DNA of 64,000 bases from Cypionkella psychrotolerans (GCF_001294535.1 NZ_LGIC01000086.1:310001-374000); one strand, 5' to 3'; numbered from the stretch's first letter, positions 17,722 through 27,507 are shown. Program-made: numbers and translations. Notes: generated from the sequence alone by a model not told the origin.

Positions 17722-18590
17722 GGCAACCAGCCTCTTTGAGACGCAGCGGCCCCAGCTGCTGCGTCTCGCTTACCGGATGCTGGGATCGCGCACCGAGGCG
17801 GAAGACATCGTGCAAAACGCCTATCTGCGCTGGCACAAACTCGACCCGTCCCAGATCGACAGCCCCGCTGCTTACCTCACCCGGTTGTGCCTTGATGCGA
17901 TCAAATCCGCCTGCCACCGCCGCGAGGCTTGTGTCGGCAGTTGGTTTGCCAGAGCCGCTGACCGAACCCGAAGACGATGCTCTGCGCGCCGACAATCTGA
18001 CGCTGACCCCGATGCTGGCATTGGAACGGCTGTCTCCGTTGGAGCGCGCCGCTTTCCTCTTGTGCGATGTGTTTGAAACTCCCATCGCCGAGATCGCCCA
18101 CACCCTCAACCGCGACCCCGAGGCGGTGCGGCAACTCGCCTCGCGCGCCCGCCGCCATGTGCAAACCGAGCACCCGCGTTACCGCGTTGACCGTGAAGAA
18201 GGCGAAAACATCACCCATGCTTTCTTCCAAGCCACCCGCAACGGAGATATCGCCGCGCTACAAACCCTTTTAGCGCAAGGCGTGACAGTGCACCCGGATG
18301 GCGGCGGCAAAGTCTCGACGTTCCCGAAAGTCATCATCGGGCTGGCCAAGCTGCTCCGGCTGTTTGCCAGCCTGACCCGCAAGTATGGCCCAAACGAGCA
18401 GATGATCCGCCTGATGTGGAACGACGGCTTGCCCGGCTATGTCAGCGTTTACAACGGTGTGCTGCAAACCACCACGTTTGAGATCGACAACGGCCAGATC
18501 ACCGCGATTTACCGCATCCGCAACCCCGACAAACTGGCGCGCCTGCCGCTGTCGGACTGGTCCAGCGCGGATACGACACGTCTGCAATAA
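17651..18590 (+). pseudogene. ECF41-family sigma factor with frameshift in the linker
   Basis: Two frames make one sigma factor. The first has region 2 (LLRLAYRMLGSRTEAEDIVQNAYLRW) and reads to VGSW; the second continues LPEPLTEPEDDALRADN, region 4 (LSPLERAAFLLCDVFETPIAEIAHTLNRDPEAVRQLASRAR) and a SnoaL-like C-terminal domain. Joined, they give WLPEPL, HPDGGGK and NPDKL, the three signatures of ECF41 sigma factors, whose fused C-terminal domain replaces an anti-sigma factor. One extra T in the TTT at about 17941-17943 causes the shift. The start is unclear: ATG 17651 lies inside the upstream gene, TTG 17696 is possible, and the natural start may have mutated to ATA near 17711. Confidence 0.85.
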
Positions 18591-18767
18591 GGGCAGCTTT
18601 GCGCAAAGCCCGATTCATTTTGAAGCAATCGCGACGGAAACCTTTCCGCGCCGCGTAAAAGGTTTATCTTCGGCGCAACTCTGCGTCTGCTTGCGGCCCC
18701 CATCAGTCCCGCACCCAATCAGTTTCACCCAGTATTGCTTCCAGAATAATCAAAAAACGGACCCCCT

Positions 18768-20003
18768 ATGCCGCATCCCTCGCCCGCCCAAAGCCCGCGC
18801 ATCGCTTTTCGGCAGTTTAGTCTCATCTCTTTGATCGCTCTGCTTTTGCTGACAACGCAGGCCACCGCGCAAACCCCACCGGGCGGTGCGCCACAGGGAC
18901 CGACCAGTGTGGGCACCGTCACCGTGCAAACCGTAGACGTGCCCTATATCCGCACCCTGCCGGGCCGCGCCGTTGCCTTCGAAACCGGCGAGATCAGGGC
19001 CCGTGTCAGTGGCGTTGTCGAAGAAATCCTCTACGCCGCAGGCGACAAGCTGAACCCCGGCGACCCGATGTTCAAGATCGAGGATACCACCTATGTTGCG
19101 GCCTTCGCTTCGGCCAAAGCCGCCTTGGCGGGTGCGATGGTGCAACGCGACACAGCCCAAGCCACGGTGGATCGCTACATGACGCTGCAAGGCAGTGCGG
19201 TCAGCAAGGCCGATCTGCAAACCGCCCAAGCCAGTGCCGCCGCCGCTGTCGCAAGCTACGCCGCAGCGCAAGCCGCCGTCGATGTGGCGCAGCTTGATCT
19301 GGATCGCACCACCGTGCGCAGCCCGATTGCAGGCATCGCGGGCATCTCCAACGTCTCTATCGGCGCATTGGTCACCGCAAACCAAGCCGATGCTTTGGCC
19401 ACCGTCACAAGGCTGGACCCGATCTACATTGATGTCAGCGATTCCAGTGCCGGAATGTTGCGCATCCGGGCGCAGATCGACGATGGCAGCCTGAAGCTGG
19501 GCACCAAGGTCGGCGTCGCGCTGGTGCTGGAAGATGGCACCACCTATGACGGCGAAGGCACCGTGGTCGTGCTGGGCAATGTGGTCTCCGCCACCACTGG
19601 CACGTTTGATCTGCGGGTGCAGTTCGACAATCCCAAACGGCTGATCTTGCCCGGCCAATTCCTGCGGGTGAAGCTGACGCTTGGCACCACCAGCGCCAAA
19701 CTGGTGCCGCAACGCGCGACGGGCCGCACCTCGGATGGCACTTTGACGGTGTTTGTCGCCAAGGATGGTGTGGCGAAAAAGGTGGCGCTGACCAGTTCCG
19801 GCAGCCAAGACAATGCGTGGATCATCACTGGCGGCATTGAGGACGGCGATCTGGTGATCGTCGATGGCCTGACCAACCTGCGTGACGGCGCCGCGATCAA
19901 ACCCGTGCCCGTCACCATTGATGCCGATGGCGTGGTGCATGATGCCGCCCCGGAAACCGCTGCCGACGCCAGCAAACCTGCCCCCACCACCGGGAATAAC
20001 TAA
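18768..20003 (+). CDS. RND efflux periplasmic adaptor (AcrA/MexA type)
   Basis: A 411-residue membrane-fusion protein linking an RND pump to an outer-membrane channel. A hydrophobic N-terminal segment (about 17-35) ends in TQATAQ, probably a Sec signal without a lipobox Cys. The lipoyl half-motifs (GVVEEILYAAGDKLNPGDPMFKIED and RSPIAGIAGISN) flank an Ala-rich alpha-hairpin at about 100-185. Beta-barrel and membrane-proximal domains follow. The pump gene starts three bases after its stop. No TetR regulator or TolC-type channel is adjacent. Confidence 0.94.
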   Translation: MPHPSPAQSPRIAFRQFSLISLIALLLLTTQATAQTPPGGAPQGPTSVGTVTVQTVDVPYIRTLPGRAVAFETGEIRARVSGVVEEILYAAGDKLNPGDPMFKIEDTTYVAAFASAKAALAGAMVQRDTAQATVDRYMTLQGSAVSKADLQTAQASAAAAVASYAAAQAAVDVAQLDLDRTTVRSPIAGIAGISNVSIGALVTANQADALATVTRLDPIYIDVSDSSAGMLRIRAQIDDGSLKLGTKVGVALVLEDGTTYDGEGTVVVLGNVVSATTGTFDLRVQFDNPKRLILPGQFLRVKLTLGTTSAKLVPQRATGRTSDGTLTVFVAKDGVAKKVALTSSGSQDNAWIITGGIEDGDLVIVDGLTNLRDGAAIKPVPVTIDADGVVHDAAPETAADASKPAPTTGNN

Positions 20004-20006
20004 GAC

Positions 20007-23000
20007 ATGGCGCGTTTTTTCATCCACCGCCCGGTGTTCGCCTGGGTTCTGGCAATTGTTGTGATGCTGGCCGGGGCCTATTCGCTGCTGCAACTGCCGG
20101 TCTCGCAATACCCCGACATCGCCCCCACCACGATCCGGGTGTCCGCCAGCTATGCTGGGGCCACGGCAGAGGCGGTGCAAACCTCAGTCACCGAAACCAT
20201 CGAAGACGGCCTGACCGGGCTGGAAGGGCTGCTGTATACCGTCGGATCGTCCTCGACCGGCCGCGCCACCCTGACGCTGACCTTTGATGACAGCGTCAAT
20301 CCCGATGATGCGCAAACCAATGTGCAGGCCAAGGTCGATCAAATCACCCGGCGTCTGCCCGACGCGGTGCAGAATTCTGGCGTCAACGTCAGCCGCTCGT
20401 CGTCGTCAATCCTGCTGGTGGGCTCGCTGGTCTCAAAGGATGGCCGCTACAGCACGGTGCAACTGGGCGACATCATGTCCTCGACCGTCGAAGGTGCGGT
20501 TCTGCGCACCGATGGTGTGGGCTCGATCAACTCGTTCGGCTCGGGCTATGCGATGCGGATCTGGCTGGACCCGATGAAACTGGCCGAGTTTGCCATGACC
20601 CCCGCCGATGTGGTGAACGCCGTGCAGGCGCAGAACACCACGGTGTCCATCGGCTCGCTCGGCGCGCAACCCGTCACCCCCGGCCAGCAATTCACCGCCA
20701 CCATCACCGCGCAAAGCCAGTTGTCCACCGTGGAACAGTTTGAGCAAATCCGCCTGACCACCACCGCCGCAGGCAACACCGTGCGCTTGGGCGATGTGGC
20801 CACGGTGGAGATCGGCAAAGCAACCTACGGCGGCGATTCGCGGTTTAACGGTGCCAATGCCTCGGGCTTTGGGGTGAACCTCGCCAGCGGGGCCAATGCG
20901 GTCGATACCGCCGCCGCCGTACGCGCCACCCTCAGCGGGCTGCAAGCCGCGCTGCCCGAAGGTGTTGAAATCGCTTATGCCTATGACACCTCGCCCTTCG
21001 TTGAGCTGTCGATTGAAAAGGTCGAACACACCCTGCTGGAAGCCATCGGCCTGGTGTTCCTCGTCATCCTCGTATTCCTGCAAAACTGGCGCGCCACGCT
21101 GATCCCGATCATCGCGGTGCCGATCGTGCTGCTGGGCACCTTCGCCATCCTCGGGGTCTTGGGCTATTCGATCAACACCCTGACCATGTTCGCCATGGTG
21201 CTCGCCATCGGCCTTCTGGTCGATGACGCCATCGTCGTCGTCGAAAATGTCGAGAGGGTGATCGCCGAAGAAGGCCTGCCCCCGGTTGAAGCCACCGAGA
21301 AAAGCATGACCCAGATCACCGGGGCCTTGATCGGCATTGCGCTGGTGCTGTCGGCGGTGTTCCTGCCGATGGCGTTCTCGTCGGGCTCCACCGGGGTGAT
21401 CTACCGACAATTCTCGGTCACCATCATCTCGGCGATGCTGCTCTCCGCCGCCGTCGCTTTGATCCTGACCCCCGCGATGTGCGCCACCATGCTTAAGCCG
21501 CACAAACCGAATGAGGCGGGCTGGTTCAGCACCCCCGCCCGCTGGTTCAACACCGGTTTTGGCGCGGCCACGCGTGGCTATGCCAATCTGCTGGGCCGTA
21601 TCCTGAAATGGCCGTTCGCCATGCTGATCGTGCTGGCCCTCGTCAGCGGTGGCGTTGGTGTGATCTACAGCCAGATCAACGGATCCTTCCTGCCATCGGA
21701 AGATCAGGGCGTGCTGATGACGCGGATTTCGCTGTCGCAAGGCTCTACCACCGCCGCCACGCTGGATGTGGTGCGTCAGGTCGAAGACTATCTGAACACG
21801 GATGAGAAAGCGGCGGTGGAATCAACCTTCGTCGCCATGGGCTTTGGCTTTAGCGGCACCGGGCAAAATCAGGCCATGGTGTTTGTGAAACTGCGCAGCT
21901 TTGACGAACGCGGCAGCGCCGATCTATCGGCCTCGGCGGTTGCCGCCCGTGCCAATGCCAAGTTTAAATCCCTGCGCGCAGGCACCGTGCAGTTCAACCA
22001 ACCGCCTGCCATTCAGGGCCTTGGCAACTCGGCAGGTTTCTCGATGTATCTGGTCGATCAATCGGGTGCGGGCAATGATGCCCTGTTCGTCGCCGCCGCC
22101 GATCTGATCAAACAAGCCCAAGCCAGCGGCCGTGTCACCAACCTGCGCAGTGGGGCCTCCGAGGATGAAGCGGCGCTGAAACTGGTGATTGACCAGGAAA
22201 AAGCCGCCGCTTTGGGCGTGTCTTTGACCGAAGTGAACGCGATGCTGTCCATCGTGTTCGCGGGCGATGAGGTCAACGACTTCCAACTCGGCACCGCTTT
22301 GCGCCCGGTGATCGTGCAAGGTGCCGCCGCCTCGCGGATGCAGCCCGAGGATGTGCTGGCATGGTTCGCGCGCAACAATGCAGGCGAGATGGTGCCGTTC
22401 TCGGCGTTCTCGAAAACCGAATGGGCGCCTGTCGCGCCCAGCCTTGCCCGGATTGACGCGCTGCCTGCGGTGCAGATCAACGGCTCGCAAGCCGACGGCA
22501 CCTCGTCGGGTGAGGCGATGGACACGATGGAGGAACTGGTTTCCGCGATGCCGGGCGGCTATGGCGTGGCGTGGACGGATCTGTCCTATCAAGAACGCCA
22601 ATCCGGCAACCAAGCGCCCTACCTTTACGCCTTGTCAGCGCTGGTGGTGTTCCTGTGTCTGGCAGCGCTTTATGAAAGCTGGGCAATCCCGTTCTCGGTG
22701 ATGCTGGCGGTTCCGGTGGGCATCTTGGGCGCATTGCTAGCGGCGTGGCTGTTTGGCCAGTCGAACGATGTGTATTTCAAAGTGGGTTTGCTGACGACAA
22801 TCGGTCTGGCTGCGAAAAACGCCATTCTAATTATCGAATTCGCCCGAGAATTGGAGACCCATGGCCGCACCCCGGTGCAAGCCGCGCTTGAGGCCGCGCG
22901 CACAAGGCTGAGGCCGATCCTGATGACCTCGCTGGCGTTTATCCTTGGTGTGCTGCCCCTCGCCATCGCCACCGGGGCGGGTGCCGGCGCGCAGAACGCC

Positions 23001-23117
23001 ATCGGCATCGGTGTGCTGGGCGGGATGCTTTCCGCCACTGTGCTGGGCATCTTCATGGTGCCGTCGTTCTATGTCGTGGTGCGCAAGCTGACGATGCGGA
23101 AGGCAAAGTCTGTTTGA
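20007..23117 (+). CDS. RND multidrug efflux pump, HAE-1 family (AcrB type)
   Basis: A 1036-residue inner-membrane proton antiporter. It opens with FFIHRPVFAWVLAI and the QYPDIAPPTI-like segment typical of AcrB homologues. The proton-relay aspartates D406/D407 lie in LLVDDAIVVVENVER (helix 4), and a lysine at about 937 in GLAAKNAILIIEF (helix 10) completes the relay. Two large periplasmic loops and twelve helices fit the family. It forms an operon with the adaptor and ends at a clear terminator. The substrate range cannot be told from sequence; AcrB-like members export hydrophobic and amphiphilic compounds. Confidence 0.96.
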   Translation: MARFFIHRPVFAWVLAIVVMLAGAYSLLQLPVSQYPDIAPTTIRVSASYAGATAEAVQTSVTETIEDGLTGLEGLLYTVGSSSTGRATLTLTFDDSVNPDDAQTNVQAKVDQITRRLPDAVQNSGVNVSRSSSSILLVGSLVSKDGRYSTVQLGDIMSSTVEGAVLRTDGVGSINSFGSGYAMRIWLDPMKLAEFAMTPADVVNAVQAQNTTVSIGSLGAQPVTPGQQFTATITAQSQLSTVEQFEQIRLTTTAAGNTVRLGDVATVEIGKATYGGDSRFNGANASGFGVNLASGANAVDTAAAVRATLSGLQAALPEGVEIAYAYDTSPFVELSIEKVEHTLLEAIGLVFLVILVFLQNWRATLIPIIAVPIVLLGTFAILGVLGYSINTLTMFAMVLAIGLLVDDAIVVVENVERVIAEEGLPPVEATEKSMTQITGALIGIALVLSAVFLPMAFSSGSTGVIYRQFSVTIISAMLLSAAVALILTPAMCATMLKPHKPNEAGWFSTPARWFNTGFGAATRGYANLLGRILKWPFAMLIVLALVSGGVGVIYSQINGSFLPSEDQGVLMTRISLSQGSTTAATLDVVRQVEDYLNTDEKAAVESTFVAMGFGFSGTGQNQAMVFVKLRSFDERGSADLSASAVAARANAKFKSLRAGTVQFNQPPAIQGLGNSAGFSMYLVDQSGAGNDALFVAAADLIKQAQASGRVTNLRSGASEDEAALKLVIDQEKAAALGVSLTEVNAMLSIVFAGDEVNDFQLGTALRPVIVQGAAASRMQPEDVLAWFARNNAGEMVPFSAFSKTEWAPVAPSLARIDALPAVQINGSQADGTSSGEAMDTMEELVSAMPGGYGVAWTDLSYQERQSGNQAPYLYALSALVVFLCLAALYESWAIPFSVMLAVPVGILGALLAAWLFGQSNDVYFKVGLLTTIGLAAKNAILIIEFARELETHGRTPVQAALEAARTRLRPILMTSLAFILGVLPLAIATGAGAGAQNAIGIGVLGGMLSATVLGIFMVPSFYVVVRKLTMRKAKSV

Positions 23118-23122
23118 CTGTG

Positions 23123-23160
23123 AACCGAAAGAAAACGCTCCAGTGGAGCGTTTTCCGGTT
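23123..23160 (+). terminator. Terminator after the RND operon
   Basis: AAAACGCTC at 23132-23140 pairs with GAGCGTTTT at 23146-23154, with outer AACCG/CGGTT at 23123-23127 and 23156-23160. The A- and T-ended stem can stop transcription in either direction. Confidence 0.8.
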
Positions 23161-23162
23161 CG

Positions 23163-23284
23163 TTGCTCGTAAGGCGGCACGCCGTCGAGCAAGGGGTGTG
23201 GTACAGCAAGCCCTCGCTTAGCAATCTGGCCGCGCCTGCCAGGGAAAGGCAGGCGCGGCCAGATTTGTCTGCGGCCAAATCTGG
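23163..23284. repeat. Cluster of strong inverted repeats
   Basis: Directly after the terminator come a TTGCTCG/CGAGCAA hairpin (23163-23169 with 23086+100 offset, i.e. 23186-23192), a perfect 18-base inverted repeat (23223-23240 with 23248-23265, seven-base loop), and a nine-base repeat CCAGATTTG/CAAATCTGG (23259-23267 with 23276-23284). The last two share bases and cannot form together. AATCTGGC or its complement thus occurs three times in 60 bases. The GFA gene converges from the other side and ends at 23303. Confidence 0.75.
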
Positions 23285-23302
23285 CAAGCACAACCGTTGC
23301 GC

Positions 23303-23875
23303 TTACTTCAACACGCCATTCGCCTTGGCGGTAAACGTGGCAATATAGTCCATCAGCCCCGGCGACAGCGCATCATAGGGCGGCAGGCCCAACTCGTTCA
23401 GCCGCGCCCGGATAGCGTCCATCTTCGACGGATCAGTGCCGCCCTCGATCACCGAAGACACAAACGCCGCGAAGGTTGGGGCGGCAAAGCCCTCGGTCCC
23501 CGACAACTCGGTATGGATGAACGACAGCCCGGTGAACGGATGGTTCGGCCGCGTCACAGGCCCATGCATATGCACACCGCAGCCCTTGCAGGCATGGCGC
23601 TGGATCAGCGCGTTGCCATCCACCACCGCCAGCTTATCGGCGTTCTTGGTGACCTTGACGTTGTCAGACGTCACCACCGACACCATCGAGAACGTCGCCC
23701 CCGCAGGTTTCCAGCATTTGGTGCAGCCGCAGACATGGTTGTGCAGACAATCCGAGCCGATCTCGACCACCACCGGATCGCTCTTGCAATGGCAGGTCAA
23801 AGTGCCACCAGCAAACCCAGGCTTACCGGGCTTCACCCCACCATCAACCGATGGATGAATGGAAACAGATGCCAT
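23303..23875 (-). CDS. gfa: S-(hydroxymethyl)glutathione synthase (glutathione-dependent formaldehyde-activating enzyme)
   Basis: A 190-residue zinc protein of the GFA family, which in Paracoccus promotes the joining of formaldehyde to glutathione ahead of S-hydroxymethylglutathione dehydrogenase. The metal-binding cysteines are all present: [21 protein letters not shown] and [12 protein letters not shown]. Length and the C-terminal [18 protein letters not shown] match Gfa proper and not the looser GFA-domain family. No flhA/adhC gene is adjacent. An in-vivo catalytic role for Gfa has been debated; it may act as a glutathione carrier. Confidence 0.93.
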   Translation of the reverse strand: MASVSIHPSVDGGVKPGKPGFAGGTLTCHCKSDPVVVEIGSDCLHNHVCGCTKCWKPAGATFSMVSVVTSDNVKVTKNADKLAVVDGNALIQRHACKGCGVHMHGPVTRPNHPFTGLSFIHTELSGTEGFAAPTFAAFVSSVIEGGTDPSKMDAIRARLNELGLPPYDALSPGLMDYIATFTAKANGVLK

Positions 23876-23964
23876 GAAATTTCTCCCTGAATCGACCCTC
23901 CTCCCGGGCCTCAGGGCAAAGCCTAGACTCAGTGGCAGAGTCGGACAAGCGGCGTTCCCGACGC

Positions 23965-25200
23965 TCAGACCGTCTCAGGTGTCGCTTTCCCGTCATAGCG
24001 ATCCGCCAAATGGAACAGCAGCGGGTTCAGCAGAATAGAGCCCAGCGCCACCGCCACCACCAGATCGCGCGCGCCCACTGGCACGATCTCCAGCTTGACG
24101 CCCATACCGATCAGAATAAATGAAAACTCGCCCACCTGCGCCAAACTCGCCGCCAGCACCAGACCCGCACTGCGATCATAGCCAAACCGGCGCATCAGCC
24201 CATAGGCCGCCACCGATTTGATCCCCAACACAATCACCAGCGTGCCCGCCAGCGCCAAAGGTTGCGTCCAGATCACCGACGGGTTGAACAACATCCCCAC
24301 CGACACGAAGAACAGCACCGCAAACGCATCGCGCAACGGCAGCGTGTCCTTCATCGCCTGATTGGACAGCGTGGACGACGCCATCACCATACCCGCAAAG
24401 AACGCCCCCAGCGCGAAACTGACGCCAAAGAACACCGCTGATCCGTAAGCCACGCCCAAGGCAATCGCCAGCACGGCCAGCCGGAACAACTCGCGCTGCC
24501 CGGTGTGCATCGAGTAATGCAGCACCATCGGGATCACCCGCGCGCCCACAATCAGCATCAGCCCGATAAAGCCCGCAACCTTCACCCCGGTCAGCAAAAG
24601 CGTGGCCCCCAACGGGCCAAAGCCCCAACTGGCCACCGCCGCCGCCTCACCCTCAACCGGAACCTCCACCCCGCCCATCAGTCCGGCCAAAGGCGGGATC
24701 AGTACCAGCACCACCACCATCACCAGATCTTCGACGATCAGCCAGCCCACCGCCAGCTTGCCCGTCTCGTCCTTCAAAATCCCACGGCTTTGCAGCGCCC
24801 GCAGCAGCACCACGGTCGAGGCCACCGACAACGACAACCCAAAGATCACCCCCGCGCCAAGCCCCCAGCCCAAACCCCAAGCCAAGCCCATCCCGGCCAA
24901 AGTCGCCACCGCGATCTGGCCCAAAGCCCCCGGAATAGCCGCCGCCTTCACCGCCAGCAAATCCTTCAGCGAAAAATGCAGACCCACCCCGAACATCAGC
25001 AAGATCACCCCGATCTCGGCCAGTTCATTGGCCAAATCCTGATTGGCGACAAACCCCGGCGTGAACGGCCCGATGATGACACCCGCCATCAGATAACCCG
25101 CAATCAACGGCAATCGAAACCGATGCGCCACAAGGCCCAGCACGAAGGCCATCGAAAGGCCTATGGCAATAATCGCGATCAGCGGCGTGTCATGCGTCAT
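23965..25200 (-). CDS. CPA2 cation:proton antiporter without RCK domain
   Basis: An inner-membrane K+/H+ or Na+/H+ exchanger of the Kef/YbaL family, 411 residues, with about twelve hydrophobic helices. [27 protein letters not shown] and [10 protein letters not shown] are typical of the KefB/YbaL core. It stops right after the membrane domain ([15 protein letters not shown]), so the cytosolic TrkA-N/RCK domain of YbaL and Kef is absent. The frame is open to 25254, but ATG 25200 starts the hydrophobic N-terminus and is chosen. It is divergent from the YcaQ-like gene. Ion selectivity cannot be told. Confidence 0.88.
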   Translation of the reverse strand: MTHDTPLIAIIAIGLSMAFVLGLVAHRFRLPLIAGYLMAGVIIGPFTPGFVANQDLANELAEIGVILLMFGVGLHFSLKDLLAVKAAAIPGALGQIAVATLAGMGLAWGLGWGLGAGVIFGLSLSVASTVVLLRALQSRGILKDETGKLAVGWLIVEDLVMVVVLVLIPPLAGLMGGVEVPVEGEAAAVASWGFGPLGATLLLTGVKVAGFIGLMLIVGARVIPMVLHYSMHTGQRELFRLAVLAIALGVAYGSAVFFGVSFALGAFFAGMVMASSTLSNQAMKDTLPLRDAFAVLFFVSVGMLFNPSVIWTQPLALAGTLVIVLGIKSVAAYGLMRRFGYDRSAGLVLAASLAQVGEFSFILIGMGVKLEIVPVGARDLVVAVALGSILLNPLLFHLADRYDGKATPETV

Positions 25201-25377
25201 CCAGAACTCCTTGGGGATATGTTTTAAATTGGGGCCTGCCCGCCCCGTGATCAACCTATTAAATCGAGCGTTTTAGTCACAATTTTCACACCAATATGTC
25301 ACTATGTTACGACATGCCGCTGGGGTGGCAAAAAACGTCGCTGTTGACCTCTGCGCTTGGCCTGCTACCCCTGCGAC

Positions 25378-26583
25378 ATGCTGCCGCTTTTGACAAACCC
25401 CGCCGCCCGCCGCTTGTTCCTGCACCGCCATGCTTTGGCCGAGGCCCCCACAGGTGCAGCCTCTGGCCAAGCCCTCGCTCACCTCATCCACCGCATAGGC
25501 TTCGTGCAGGTCGACAGCATCAACACCGTGGCGCGCGCGCATCACATGATCCTGTTCAGCCGCCGCCAATCCTACAAACCCGCCGCGCTGAAATCCCTGC
25601 TGGAAACCGACCGCGCCCTCTTTGAACATTGGACCCATGACGCCTCGATCCTGCCGGTGCATCTGCACAGCCACTGGCACCACCGCTTTGCCCGCGACAC
25701 CGAACGCCTGCACAGCAACTGGAAATCGTGGTTCCGCGACGGCTACGAGGCGCAGTTCGACACCATCCTGCGCCGGATTGAATCCGATGGCCCCGTCACC
25801 ACCTCCGATGTCGGCCAAGATGAGGTGCGCGGCAAAGGCGGTTGGTGGGATTGGCACCCGTCGAAAACCGCCCTCGAATGGCTATGGCGCACCGGGCAAC
25901 TTTCTATCGCGGGCCGCAATGGCTTTCAGAAAATCTATGACCTGACCGCGCGTGTCATCCCCGCCCCGCACCGTAGCGCCCCTGACTTGGAAACCACAAC
26001 CCACTGGGCCTGCACCTCCGCCCTCGACAATCTCGGCTTCGCCAATGCCACCGAACTGCGCGCCTACTGGCACGCCCTGAAACCCGATGAGGTGAAGGCG
26101 TGGACTAAAACCGCCCTCGCCCGTGGCGAGATCATCGAGATTGAGATCGAAGGTGCCACCGGCCAACGCCAACGCAGCTATGCTCGCCCCGATGTGCTGA
26201 GCCATGCCGCCAATGCCCCCGAACCCACCAACCGCCTGCGCATCCTCTCGCCGTTCGACCCCGCCCTGCGCGACCGCAACCGCGCCGAATTCCTGTTCGG
26301 CTTTTACTACCGCATTGAGGTCTTCGTGCCAGAGCCCAAACGCCAATACGGCTATTACGTCTTCCCGGTGCTGGAAGGCAGCCGCCTGATTGGCCGGATA
26401 GATTGCAAAGCCTTCCGGGATGAACGCACCTTGCGCGTCAAAGCCTTCTGGCCCGAAGCCGGGGTGAAACTGGGCGCAGGCCGCGCAGCCAAACTTGAAT
26501 CCGAACTCAGCCGCTGGGCCGCCTTCACCGATTGCGACCGGGTGGAATTCCAAGACGGCTGGCTGCGCGAAACGTTGCGCTGA
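25378..26583 (+). CDS. YcaQ-like winged-helix DNA glycosylase (interstrand crosslink repair)
   Basis: A 401-residue protein of the HTH_42/YcaQ-AlkZ family. E. coli YcaQ (AlkX) excises alkylated bases and unhooks interstrand crosslinks. The catalytic QxD motif of the YcaQ branch is visible as Q44-V-D46 in GFVQVDSINTVARAHH. Winged-helix regions follow, with LRILSPFDPALRDRNRAEFLFGFYYRIEVFVPEPKRQYGYYV, the C-terminal family block (about residues 290-335), intact. The start at 25378 is chosen over 25357 because homology begins there; neither has a clear ribosome site. No LexA box lies upstream. Confidence 0.9.
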   Translation: MLPLLTNPAARRLFLHRHALAEAPTGAASGQALAHLIHRIGFVQVDSINTVARAHHMILFSRRQSYKPAALKSLLETDRALFEHWTHDASILPVHLHSHWHHRFARDTERLHSNWKSWFRDGYEAQFDTILRRIESDGPVTTSDVGQDEVRGKGGWWDWHPSKTALEWLWRTGQLSIAGRNGFQKIYDLTARVIPAPHRSAPDLETTTHWACTSALDNLGFANATELRAYWHALKPDEVKAWTKTALARGEIIEIEIEGATGQRQRSYARPDVLSHAANAPEPTNRLRILSPFDPALRDRNRAEFLFGFYYRIEVFVPEPKRQYGYYVFPVLEGSRLIGRIDCKAFRDERTLRVKAFWPEAGVKLGAGRAAKLESELSRWAAFTDCDRVEFQDGWLRETLR

Positions 26584-26602
26584 TCGCACCGAAACGCCCG
26601 TA

Positions 26603-26622
26603 GGGTGCGTGATTCACGCACC
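26603..26622. repeat. GTGCGTG-type hairpin repeat
   Basis: GGTGCGTG (26604-26611) and CACGCACC (26615-26622) form an eight-pair stem with a three-base loop, preceded by TAG. Hairpins of this TAGGGTGCGTG form recur between genes in many proteobacterial genomes. It may end the YcaQ-like transcript. Confidence 0.5.
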
Positions 26623-26732
26623 GTTCCTCGGCCCCAGACACACACGACGCAAGGGCATCGCCCCCCTTGCCTGCTGGCATTCCCAACCGCTATCCTGCAC
26701 CCTCAAGACTCCCCACCCAGCCGGAGCCCGCC

Positions 26733-27488
26733 ATGTCCCAAGCTGATAAAGCCCGCCGCTTCAAAGCCCTGCACATCCCCGGCAACCCTGTGGTGCTGTA
26801 TAATATCTGGGACGCAGGCAGCGCCAAGACCGTCGCCAGCGCAGGTGCTGCAGCCCTCGCCACCGGAAGCTGGTCGGTTGCAGCCGCGCAAGGCTACGGC
26901 GACGGCCAAGCCATCCCGCTTGATTTCGCGCTGCAAATCATCGCCCGCATCACCCAAAGCACCGAGCTGCCCGTCAGCGTCGATTTCGAGGGCGGCTATG
27001 CCACCGATCCTGCCGAACTTGCCGCCAACGTTACCCGAGTCATCGCCGCAGGGGCCATTGGAATCAATTTTGAAGATCAGATCGTCGGCGGCACAGGCCT
27101 GCACCCGATCACCGACCAAGTGCAGCGCCTCAAAGCCATCCGCCAAGCCGCCGATGCCGCAGGTGTGCCGCTGTTCATAAACGCCCGCACCGATCTGTTC
27201 CTGAAAACCCAAACCAACCAAGCCGCCCTTGTGGCCGAGGCCCTCGCCCGCCAAACCGCCTATGCCGAGGCCGGAGCCGACGGTTTCTTCATCCCCGGCC
27301 TTGGCGATGAGGCGCTGATCGCCGAAATCTGCCAAGCCTCCAGCCTGCCGGTCAACGTAATGATGCTCGGCAGCTTGACCTCGCTGTCCACCGCCGCCCG
27401 CGCAGGGGCCGCCCGCGCCAGCTTCGGCCCCGGCCCCTACCGTGTGGCGCAAGAAGACCTGAAGGCGCGGGCCGCAAAGCTGTTCTAG
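26733..27488 (+). CDS. Isocitrate lyase/PEP mutase superfamily protein
   Basis: A 251-residue TIM-barrel enzyme of the ICL/PEPM superfamily, which makes or breaks C-C or P-C bonds next to a carboxylate. Family metal/substrate segments are visible: YNIWDAGSA near residue 25, VDFEGGYA near 90, INFEDQ near 110 and INARTD near 150. The KKCGH loop of true isocitrate lyase is absent, so this is one of the short PEP mutase-like members whose substrate is usually unknown (oxaloacetate hydrolase, carboxyphosphonoenolpyruvate mutase or methylisocitrate lyase-like). GGAG is seven bases before ATG 26733; an upstream ATG at 26667 adds a low-complexity proline-rich leader and is rejected. Confidence 0.87.
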   Translation: MSQADKARRFKALHIPGNPVVLYNIWDAGSAKTVASAGAAALATGSWSVAAAQGYGDGQAIPLDFALQIIARITQSTELPVSVDFEGGYATDPAELAANVTRVIAAGAIGINFEDQIVGGTGLHPITDQVQRLKAIRQAADAAGVPLFINARTDLFLKTQTNQAALVAEALARQTAYAEAGADGFFIPGLGDEALIAEICQASSLPVNVMMLGSLTSLSTAARAGAARASFGPGPYRVAQEDLKARAAKLF

Positions 27489-27507
27489 CCGCCCGTGGAC
27501 CACCGCC

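Noticed and set aside
20433-21740. 435-codon minus-strand open frame inside the RND pump gene
   Set aside because: His/Gln/Arg-rich nonsense opposite a well-conserved membrane protein.
24505-25227. 240-codon plus-strand frame rich in His, Gln and Arg
   Set aside because: Mirror of hydrophobic helices of the antiporter; typical antisense composition.
25201-25377. LexA box or operator between the antiporter and the YcaQ-like gene
   Set aside because: Only a loose ATGTC/GACAT repeat and AT-rich promoter-like DNA are present; no GTTC-N7-GTTC.
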